A stretch of DNA of 13,464 nucleotides from CAITSH01 sp964385505 (GTDB taxonomy: Bacteria; Pseudomonadota; Gammaproteobacteria; Burkholderiales; SG8-39), in contig CAYLPI010000099.1 of NCBI GenBank assembly GCA_964385505.1, positions 1 through 13,464 on the forward strand, read 5' to 3'. Positions within the stretch are counted from its first letter, which is position 1. Each line of letters begins with the position of its first letter. Made by a program: the position numbers and the translations under genes. A model generated the notes under the pieces. It made no database searches. It worked only from the letters and a program-made list of their open reading frames with translations, and was not told where the DNA came from. Below are positions 1 to 5,125 of this stretch, in pieces.

Positions 1-213
1 GACGCCGGCGCGTTGCGGCTGCGCCTCGTCGGCATCAAGAATATCGCCGCCGGCGCGGTGGGCGCGGCCAAAGACGCTGCCGGCGCCTATCACCCGAATG
101 TCGTGCTGGACCTCGATTACACGGTACTTATGCCACGCAAGCCACGCAAGCCACTCGAGCCACTCGAGCCACGCGAGCCACTCGAACTACGCAAGCCAAG
201 GAAGCCCTCATGA
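1..213 (+). CDS. C-terminal end of a probable MaoC-like hydratase (5' end outside window)
   Basis: The frame is open from the first base and stops at the TGA at 211-213. The last non-repetitive part reads LRLRLVGIKNIAAGAV, then VVLDLDYTVLMPR. This resembles, from memory, the C-terminus of MaoC-fold enoyl-CoA/mesaconyl-CoA hydratases, which often end in a 'LDLDYW-hydrophobic-PR' strand. The identification rests on about 40 residues and is tentative. After MPR come about 24 residues made of Lys/Arg/Glu-Pro triplets (KPRKPLEPLEPREPL), encoded by a 9-bp tandem repeat; this tail looks like an in-frame repeat insertion rather than part of the fold. The stop overlaps the ATG of the next gene (ATGA), so the two are probably translationally coupled. 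A hydratase beside a CoA-ester lyase fits a malyl-CoA/methylmalyl-CoA type step. It could instead be another small CoA-pathway enzyme. Confidence 0.5.
   Translation, partial: DAGALRLRLVGIKNIAAGAVGAAKDAAGAYHPNVVLDLDYTVLMPRKPRKPLEPLEPREPLELRKPRKPS
133..204. repeat. 9-bp tandem repeat array A (8 units)
   Basis: Eight consecutive 9-bp units follow a CCACKCRAG-like pattern: CCACGCAAG twice, CCACTCGAG twice, CCACGCGAG, CCACTCGAA, CTACGCAAG and CCAAGGAAG. Because the period is three codons, the upstream reading frame passes through it as K/R/E-P-R/L triplets. The last unit has drifted to CCAAGGAAG and supplies an AAGGAAG Shine-Dalgarno-like sequence 5 bases before the ATG at 210. The array therefore ends inside the translation start region of the CoA lyase. 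Confidence 0.9.
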
Positions 214-1002
214 AACGCGTTCATCCGGGCGAAGCCCTGTTCCGCGGCGAAAAACCGTTCCCGGTCATCCCCTCGTGTGAACACTTCGCCGGCAGCGAAA
301 AGCTGATCGGCAAGGCGCTGGAACTGCAGGACAAGCTCGGGCCGATCTTCGACATTACCTGCGACTGCGAGGACGGCGCCCAGGCCGGCAAGGAGAAGGA
401 GCACGCCGAAATGATCGTGCGCCTGCTCAACTCGCCGGCCAACAAATACAAACAGGCCGGCGTGCGCATGCACGACCATACCCATGCACACTGGAAAAAA
501 GACATCGATATCCTGGTGTCGGGTGCCGGCAATGTACTCGCCTACATCACCATTCCCAAGCCCACCAACGCGGCGCAGGTGGCCGAGATGGTCGATTACA
601 TCCAGAACTCCGCCGCGACCCACGGCGTGAAGCGCGCAATACCGCTGCACGTGCTGGTNNNNNNNNNNGCCGGCGCACAACGTCACGCTTGACCTCAAAA
701 ACCCGCACACCGCTTACAACGATGCCTATCGCGCCCGCCACGAGTTCGGTTTCTTGCGCATGTGGTCGATCTACCCGACGCAAATCCAGTCCATCGTCGA
801 TGCCATGAAGCCCGACTACTCCGAGGTCGCGGACGCCGCCAACATCCTGCTCGCCGCACAGGCGGGCGACTGGGGGCCGATACAGTACGCCGGCGAATTG
901 CACGACCGCGCCACCTACCGCTATTTCTGGGAAATCCTGCAAAAAGCCAGGGTCACCGGCCAGACAATTCCCGACGAAGCCGCCAAGGCCTTTTTCGGTT
1001 AA
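210..1002 (+). CDS. HpcH/HpaI-family CoA-ester lyase (malyl-CoA / citramalyl-CoA lyase-like), interrupted by an assembly gap
   Basis: This is a member of the CitE/malyl-CoA lyase superfamily, TIM-barrel Mg-dependent enzymes that cleave (S)-malyl-CoA, methylmalyl-CoA or citramalyl-CoA into an acyl-CoA and glyoxylate or pyruvate. The N-terminal part (about 150 residues, from ATG 210) has ITCDCEDGAQAG (Cys51-Asp52-Cys53-Glu54-Asp55), GVRMHDHTHAHW, ITIPKPTNAAQV and then IPLHVL before the N run at 659-668. After the gap the protein continues in another frame as PAHNVTLDLKN, then RARHEFGFLRMWSIYPTQI and an AAQAGDWGPIQYAGELHDRATYRYFW tail (written here in part), ending at TAA 1000-1002. Both halves match one family in the right order, so the frame change is caused by the gap. 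The missing middle should hold the 'ETHGAL...' metal-binding and catalytic segment. Exact substrate is not decidable. The start overlaps the preceding stop, with AAGGAAG upstream. Confidence 0.85.
659..668. other. Assembly gap (10 N) inside the CoA-ester lyase gene
   Basis: Ten Ns separate 'IPLHVL' (frame of position 210) from 'PAHNVTLDLKN' (frame of position 670). Family members have roughly 70-75 residues between the equivalent points, so about 210-230 bp of real sequence are probably missing. The 10-N run is then a placeholder and not a measured length. This estimate rests on remembered family length (about 320-340 residues). Confidence 0.8.
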
Positions 1003-1030
1003 CGACAGCTTGCAACATGACCACCAATAG

Positions 1031-1110
1031 AAATGTCATTCCGGGCACAGCGAGGAATCTGCTTTTGAAGCAAAGCAGATTCCTCGGCCTTCGGCCTCGG
1101 AATGACATTT
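1031..1110. repeat. Imperfect palindromic dispersed repeat P, copy 1
   Basis: The ends are a perfect 13-bp inverted repeat (AAATGTCATTCCG / CGGAATGACATTT). An inner 14-bp inverted repeat, GAGGAATCTGCTTT / AAAGCAGATTCCTC, surrounds a short loop (about 1066-1070). The transcript would fold into a long hairpin between the CoA lyase stop and prpB. A second copy lies at 4858-4938. The motif GTCATTCC...GAGGAATCTGCT is familiar from intergenic repeats in many bacterial genomes, where it gives spurious peptides such as VIPGTARNL; both that peptide and HSERSEES can be read from the two copies here. It could act as a partial terminator or an mRNA-stability element between operon genes. Confidence 0.88.
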
Positions 1111-1148
1111 CATATTTCTTCTCGAATTAGCGTTTAAGGACAACACGA

Positions 1149-2042
1149 ATGACAAGCACCCTCTCCGCCGGCGCCAGGTTCCGCGCCGCGCTCAAGGCCG
1201 AAAATCCGCTGCAATGCATAGGCGCCATCAACGCCTATCACGCCCGCATGGCCGAGCGCAGCGGTTACAAGGCGATCTACCTTTCCGGCGGCGGCGTCGC
1301 CGCCGGCTCGCTCGGGCTGCCCGACCTGGGCATCTCCAATCTCGATGACGTGCTCACCGACATCCGCCGCATCACCGACGTGTGCTCGCTGCCGCTGCTG
1401 GTCGACGTCGATACGGGCTTTGGCGCCAGCGCCTTCAACGTCGGGCGCACCGTCAAGTCGCTGGTCAAGTTCGGCGCCGGCGCAATGCACATCGAAGACC
1501 AGGTCGGCGCCAAGCGCTGCGGCCACCGCCCCGGCAAGGAACTGGTGACGCAGGCCGAAATGGTCGATCGCATCAAGGCCGCCGTCGATGCGCGCACCGA
1601 CCCGGACTTTTTCATCATGGCGCGTACCGATGCGCTGGCCGTCGAAGGCCTGCAGGCCGCGATCGACCGCGCCTCGGCCTGCGTCGAGGCGGGTGCGGAC
1701 GGCATTTTCCCCGAGGCCATGACCGAGCTCTCGATGTACAAAACGTTCGCCGACGCGGTGAAAGTGCCGATCCTCGCCAACATCACCGAGTTCGGTTCGA
1801 CGCCGCTGTTCACGCTCGAGGAACTGCGCTCGGCCGATGTCGCCATCGCCCTCTACCCGCTGTCGGCCTTTCGCGCCATGAACGCCGCCGCGCTCAAGGT
1901 CTACCAGGCGGTGCGCAAGGACGGCACGCAGCAGCACGTGCTCGACACCATGCAGACGCGCAACGACCTCTACGAGTACCTCGGCTACCACGCCTACGAA
2001 CAAAAACTCGACACCCTGTTTGCCAAGGAGAAAAGCAAATGA
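1149..2042 (+). CDS. prpB: 2-methylisocitrate lyase PrpB
   Basis: This enzyme cleaves (2R,3S)-2-methylisocitrate to pyruvate and succinate, the last step of the methylcitrate cycle, in the cytoplasm with Mg2+. The 297-residue length matches the family (E. coli PrpB is 296). The isocitrate lyase/PEP mutase fold signatures are present: YLSGGGVAAGSLGLPDLG near residues 40-57, DVDTGFG with metal-binding Asp86 and Asp88, HIEDQ, the catalytic loop KRCGH at 122-126 with catalytic Cys124, and MARTDA. The KRCGH loop and the SGGGVA motif favour PrpB over isocitrate lyase or oxaloacetate decarboxylase. The ATG at 1149 has an AAGGA ribosome site about 10 bases upstream. Its TGA overlaps the prpC start (ATGA), indicating coupled translation. 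No frameshift or missing key residue was seen. Confidence 0.96.
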   Translation: MTSTLSAGARFRAALKAENPLQCIGAINAYHARMAERSGYKAIYLSGGGVAAGSLGLPDLGISNLDDVLTDIRRITDVCSLPLLVDVDTGFGASAFNVGRTVKSLVKFGAGAMHIEDQVGAKRCGHRPGKELVTQAEMVDRIKAAVDARTDPDFFIMARTDALAVEGLQAAIDRASACVEAGADGIFPEAMTELSMYKTFADAVKVPILANITEFGSTPLFTLEELRSADVAIALYPLSAFRAMNAAALKVYQAVRKDGTQQHVLDTMQTRNDLYEYLGYHAYEQKLDTLFAKEKSK

Positions 2043-3214
2043 GCAGCGATACCCCGAATCCGAATGCGCCGGCCGCCAACGCCCCGAAAGCAAAGAAGTC
2101 GGTGGCCCTCTCCGGTGTCACCGCCGGCAACACCGCACTGTGCACCGTGGGCCGCAGCGGCAACGACCTGCACTACCGCGGCTATGACATTCTGGAGTTC
2201 GCCGACGACGCCGGGTTCGAGGAAATCGCCCACCTGCTGGTCCACGGCACACTGCCCAACGCCGCCGAACTGGCGGGCTACAAGCTCAAACTCAAGGCCT
2301 TGCGCGGACTGCCGGCCAGCCTCAAGGCGGCGCTCGAACGGGTGCCGGCCTCCGCCCACCCGATGGACGTTATGCGCACCGGTTGCTCGCTGCTCGGCAA
2401 CATGATTCCGGAAAAAGACGACCACAATATCCCCGGCGCAAAAGACATCGCCGACCGGCTGATGGCTTCGTTCGGTTCGATGCTGCTGTACTGGTACCAC
2501 TACGCCTTCAACGGCAAGCGCATCGAGGTCGAAACCGACGATGATTCCATCGGCGGGCACTTCCTGCACCTCTTGCACGGCAAGACGCCCAGCTCATCAT
2601 GGGTGCGCGCCATGCACACCTCGCTCATCCTCTACGCCGAGCACGAGTTCAACGCCTCGACCTTTGCCTGCCGCGTCATTGCCGGCACCGGCTCCGACAT
2701 GTATTCAGCCATCACCGGCGGCATAGGTGCGCTGCGCGGCCCCAAGCACGGCGGCGCCAACGAAGTGGCATTCGAAGTACAAAGCCGCTACGCCGGCCCC
2801 GATGAGGCCGAAGCCGACGTGGTGCGCCGCATCGCCGAAAAGCAGATCGTCATCGGCTTCGGCCACCCGGTCTATACCATCGGCGACCCGCGCAACAAGG
2901 TGATCAAGGAAGTGGCGCGCAGTCTGTCAAAGGAAAGGAGCGACATGAAACTCTTTGACATTGCAGAGCGCCTCGAGACGGTGATGTGGCGCGAGAAAAA
3001 AATGTTTCCCAACCTCGACTGGTTCAGCGCCGTCTCGTACCACATGATGGGTGTGCCGACGGCGATGTTCACGCCGATTTTCGTCGTCAGCCGCACCTCG
3101 GGCTGGGCGGCGCATGTCATCGAGCAGCGCATCGACGGCAAGATCATCCGGCCCACGGCCAACTACACCGGGCCGGAAAACCAGAAGTACGTGCCGCTGA
3201 AGTCGCGGAAATGA
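2039..3214 (+). CDS. prpC: 2-methylcitrate synthase PrpC (citrate synthase family)
   Basis: This enzyme condenses propionyl-CoA with oxaloacetate to 2-methylcitrate, the entry step of the methylcitrate cycle; such enzymes usually have some citrate synthase activity as well. The 391 residues match type-I short citrate/methylcitrate synthases. Catalytic residues can be placed: His237 in LRGPKHGGANE, His276 in GFGHPVY and Asp327 in PNLDWFSA. SGVTAGNTALCTVG and LHYRGYDI near the N-terminus are typical of PrpC. The start at 2039 overlaps the prpB stop by 4 bases. The same frame is open far upstream through prpB, but only from 2039 does the sequence look like a citrate synthase. The first 20 residues are an unusual Pro/Ala/Asn/Lys-rich stretch (DTPNPNAPAANAPKAKK), probably disordered. 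Assignment as PrpC rather than GltA rests on length, motifs and position beside prpB and prpD. Confidence 0.94.
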   Translation: MSSDTPNPNAPAANAPKAKKSVALSGVTAGNTALCTVGRSGNDLHYRGYDILEFADDAGFEEIAHLLVHGTLPNAAELAGYKLKLKALRGLPASLKAALERVPASAHPMDVMRTGCSLLGNMIPEKDDHNIPGAKDIADRLMASFGSMLLYWYHYAFNGKRIEVETDDDSIGGHFLHLLHGKTPSSSWVRAMHTSLILYAEHEFNASTFACRVIAGTGSDMYSAITGGIGALRGPKHGGANEVAFEVQSRYAGPDEAEADVVRRIAEKQIVIGFGHPVYTIGDPRNKVIKEVARSLSKERSDMKLFDIAERLETVMWREKKMFPNLDWFSAVSYHMMGVPTAMFTPIFVVSRTSGWAAHVIEQRIDGKIIRPTANYTGPENQKYVPLKSRK

Positions 3215-3240
3215 TTAAAAGGGAAAACCAAGCATTCACC

Positions 3241-3335
3241 ACAGAGAACACAGAGGGCACAGAGAACGCAGAGGACACAGAGAAAAGAAAAGCAGACTGA
3301 ACGGGATTTTCCTCTGCGCTCTCTGTGTTCTCTGT
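3241..3335. repeat. 9-bp tandem repeat array B (5 units) plus inverted arm, prpC-prpD gap
   Basis: Five 9-bp units run from 3241 to 3285: ACAGAGAAC, ACAGAGGGC, ACAGAGAAC, GCAGAGGAC and ACAGAGAAA. After a 25-base spacer, 3311-3335 carries the inverse (CCTCTGCGCTCTCTGTGTTC and onward). The right arm can pair with more than one register of the left array, giving alternative long hairpins in the prpC-prpD transcript. CACAGAGAACACAGAG-type repeats are, from memory, common between genes in many bacterial genomes. No coding role is apparent. It may weaken or stabilise the mRNA between the two cistrons. Confidence 0.85.
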
Positions 3336-3340
3336 AATGC

Positions 3341-3378
3341 AAGCTTTTAGACTTTTAAGATTTTTAGTTTTTAATTGA
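3341..3378. repeat. Phased T-tract segment upstream of prpD (8-9-bp spacing)
   Basis: The sequence reads AGCTTTTAGACTTTTAAGAT and then TTTTAGTTTTTAATTGA. Four T-runs recur every 8-9 bases, so this is a degenerate AT-rich repeat with nearly the same period as the arrays elsewhere. It is the most AT-rich patch in the block and lies directly before the GAGG ribosome site of prpD. It could be a bent-DNA or promoter-proximal region, but I could not define matching -35 and -10 boxes. Confidence 0.5.
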
Positions 3379-3390
3379 GGATCCATACCA

Positions 3391-4842
3391 ATGTCAGCTC
3401 ACATCTCCAACGTCCGTCCCAAAGCCGACAAGGTGCTGGTGGACATTGCCAATTACGCCACCAAGGCAAAAATCTCCAGCAAGGAGGCCTATAACACCGC
3501 CCGTCTGTGCCTGATGGACACCCTCGGCTGCGGCTTCGAGGCGCTCGAATACCCGGCCTGCACCAAGCTGCTGGGCCCCGTGGTGCCGGGCACCATCGTG
3601 CCCAACGGCGCCAGGGTGCCGGGCACGCAATTCCAGCTCGACCCGGTGCAGGCCGCCTTCAATATCGGCACCATGATCCGCTGGCTCGATTTCAACGACA
3701 CCTGGCTCGCCGCCGAATGGGGCCACCCCTCGGACAACCTCGGCGGCATCCTCGCCACCGCCGACTGGCTGTCGCGCAACGCCGTCGCCGCCGGCAAAAA
3801 GCCGCTCACAATGAAAGACGTGCTGACCGGCATGATCAAGGCGCACGAAATCCAGGGCTGCATCGCGCTCGAGAACAGCTTCAACAAAGTCGGCCTCGAC
3901 CACGTGGTGCTGGTCAAGGTCGCCTCCACCGCGGTGGTCTCCAACATGCTGGGCCTGTCTTACGACGAGGTCATCAACGCGCTGTCGCTCGCCTGGGTCG
4001 ATGGGCAGAGCCTGCGCACCTATCGCCACGCGCCCAACACCGGCAGCCGCAAGTCCTGGGCCGCCGGTGACGCCACCAGCCGCGCGGTGCGCCTCGCCCT
4101 CATCGCCAAGACCGGCGAGATGGGCTATCCCTCGGTGCTGACGGCCAAGGGCTGGGGCTTTTACGACGTGCTGTTCAAGGGCAGGGAATTTGCCTTCCAG
4201 CGCCCCTATGGCTCCTACGTCATGGAAAACGTGTTGTTCAAGATTTCCTTCCCGGCCGAGTTCCACTCGCAGACTGCGGTCGAATGCGCGATGACTTTGC
4301 ATGCCGAACTGAAGAAAATGGGCCGCAGCGTCGATGACATCAGGAAGATCACCATCCGCACCCACGAGGCGGCCATCCGCATCATCGACAAGAAAGGCCC
4401 GCTCGACAACCCCGCCGACCGCGACCACTGCATCCAGTACATGGTCGCCGTGCCGCTGATCCACGGCCGCCTCACCGCGTCCGACTACGAGGACAACATC
4501 GCCGCCGACAAGCGCATCGACGTGCTGCGCGACAAGATGGTCTGTGTCGAGGACACGGCCTTCACCCGCGACTACCACGACCCGGCCAAGCGCTCCATCG
4601 CCAACGCCCTCACCGTCGAATTCAAGGACGGCAAGAAACTCAGGGAAGTGGTGTGCGAATACCCGATCGGCCACCGCCGCCGCCGCAAGGAGGGCATCCC
4701 GGTGCTCGAGGCCAAGTTCGCCACCAACCTCGCGCGCCAGTTCCCGGTGAAACAGCAAAAAGCCATCCTCGCGCTGTGCCAGAACCAGGCAAAACTCGAG
4801 GCCACGCCGGTCAACGAGTTTGTGGACTTGTTTGTAATTTGA
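3391..4842 (+). CDS. prpD: 2-methylcitrate dehydratase PrpD (MmgE/PrpD family)
   Basis: This iron-sulphur-independent enzyme removes water from 2-methylcitrate to give 2-methyl-cis-aconitate; homologues also show some aconitase activity. The 483 residues equal the length of E. coli PrpD. Conserved family stretches include MDTLGCGFEAL near residues 47-57, RWLDFNDTWLAAEWGHPSDN (Asp100, Asp103, His112 and Asp115 in the conserved pocket region), KAHEIQGC, NSFNKVGLDHV, RTYRHAPNTGSRKSWAAGDA (part), KISFPAEFHSQTA and YPIGHRRRR near the C-terminus. The ATG at 3391 is preceded by GAGG at 3377-3380. It is separated from prpC by 176 bases holding repeat array B and a phased T-tract segment, so its expression may be partly uncoupled from prpBC. 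No acnD or prpF is nearby, which fits the PrpD-type (not AcnD-type) route. Confidence 0.96.
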   Translation: MSAHISNVRPKADKVLVDIANYATKAKISSKEAYNTARLCLMDTLGCGFEALEYPACTKLLGPVVPGTIVPNGARVPGTQFQLDPVQAAFNIGTMIRWLDFNDTWLAAEWGHPSDNLGGILATADWLSRNAVAAGKKPLTMKDVLTGMIKAHEIQGCIALENSFNKVGLDHVVLVKVASTAVVSNMLGLSYDEVINALSLAWVDGQSLRTYRHAPNTGSRKSWAAGDATSRAVRLALIAKTGEMGYPSVLTAKGWGFYDVLFKGREFAFQRPYGSYVMENVLFKISFPAEFHSQTAVECAMTLHAELKKMGRSVDDIRKITIRTHEAAIRIIDKKGPLDNPADRDHCIQYMVAVPLIHGRLTASDYEDNIAADKRIDVLRDKMVCVEDTAFTRDYHDPAKRSIANALTVEFKDGKKLREVVCEYPIGHRRRRKEGIPVLEAKFATNLARQFPVKQQKAILALCQNQAKLEATPVNEFVDLFVI

Positions 4843-4857
4843 GGTGCATTTAAAAAA

Positions 4858-4938
4858 CTGTCATGCCGCGGCCAACGGCCGAGGAATCTGCTGTTTGGCA
4901 GTACAAAAGCAGATTCCTCACTGCGTTCGGAATGACAG
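4858..4938. repeat. Imperfect palindromic dispersed repeat P, copy 2
   Basis: The terminal arms are CTGTCAT and ATGACAG. The inner inverted repeat is GAGGAATCTGCT / AGCAGATTCCTC around a short spacer. It shares GTCAT, CCG, GAGGAATCTGCT and the matching right arm with copy 1 at 1031-1110, in the same orientation, but differs in the middle loops. It begins 15 bases after the prpD stop, so it may serve as a terminator-like hairpin, though no U-run follows. The two copies bracket prpB, prpC and prpD. Confidence 0.88.
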
Positions 4939-5010
4939 GAAATTGAATTTGTCATGCCTCACCCGATTCGCAAAAGCTAAGTAAAATATACGTTCCCGCA
5001 GTACCCGCCA

Positions 5011-5091
5011 CCTTCGCACCCTCGGCACCCTACGCACCCTACGCACCCTACGCACCCCCGGCACCCTCGGCACCCTATGCACCCTTCGCAC
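5011..5091. repeat. 9-bp tandem repeat array C (9 units) upstream of acnA
   Basis: Nine uninterrupted 9-bp units follow CCTNNGCAC: CCTTCGCAC, CCTCGGCAC, CCTACGCAC three times, CCCCGGCAC, CCTCGGCAC, CCTATGCAC and CCTTCGCAC. The flanks CC and GCAC are constant while bases 3-5 vary. The array ends 34 bases before the acnA ATG and lies within the likely 5' untranslated leader. Downstream of it, AGGAG at 5114-5118 is the ribosome site. The unit sequence is unrelated to arrays A, B and D. Confidence 0.92.
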
Positions 5092-5125
5092 TGTCCGCGA
5101 CCAACACGCCTCCCAGGAGCAAAGC

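Noticed and set aside
210..1002. Calling the CoA lyase a frameshifted pseudogene
   Set aside because: The frame change coincides exactly with the N run, and both halves are well conserved, so an assembly gap explains it.
1031..1110. Rho-independent terminator after the CoA lyase
   Set aside because: The hairpin is long and imperfect and has no terminal T-run; it matches the element at 4858-4938, so it is listed as a dispersed repeat.
1382..2038. Long open frame running through prpB into prpC, suggesting a 610-residue protein
   Set aside because: The upstream part is Arg/Ala-rich out-of-frame sequence over prpB. Citrate synthase similarity begins only at the ATG at 2039.
1134..2093. 319-codon open frame on the minus strand opposite prpB
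   Set aside because: Antisense shadow with biased composition; prpB has all its catalytic residues.
3394..4758. 454-codon open frame on the minus strand opposite prpD
   Set aside because: It is an antisense shadow of a GC-rich gene: His/Val/Gly/Asp-rich with no family motifs, while prpD is recognisable end to end.
4572..4955. Minus-strand frame containing an HSERSEES-like peptide
   Set aside because: The peptide arises from translating the palindromic repeat at 4858-4938; such frames are familiar artefacts.
4949..4990. Candidate promoter for acnA (TTGTCA with TAAAATATA)
   Set aside because: The boxes are about 27 bases apart, too far for a standard sigma-70 promoter, and no better pair was found.
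5011..5091. Possible CRISPR array
   Set aside because: The 9-bp units are directly adjacent, with no spacers of 25-40 bases and no cas genes nearby; the same holds for the other arrays.
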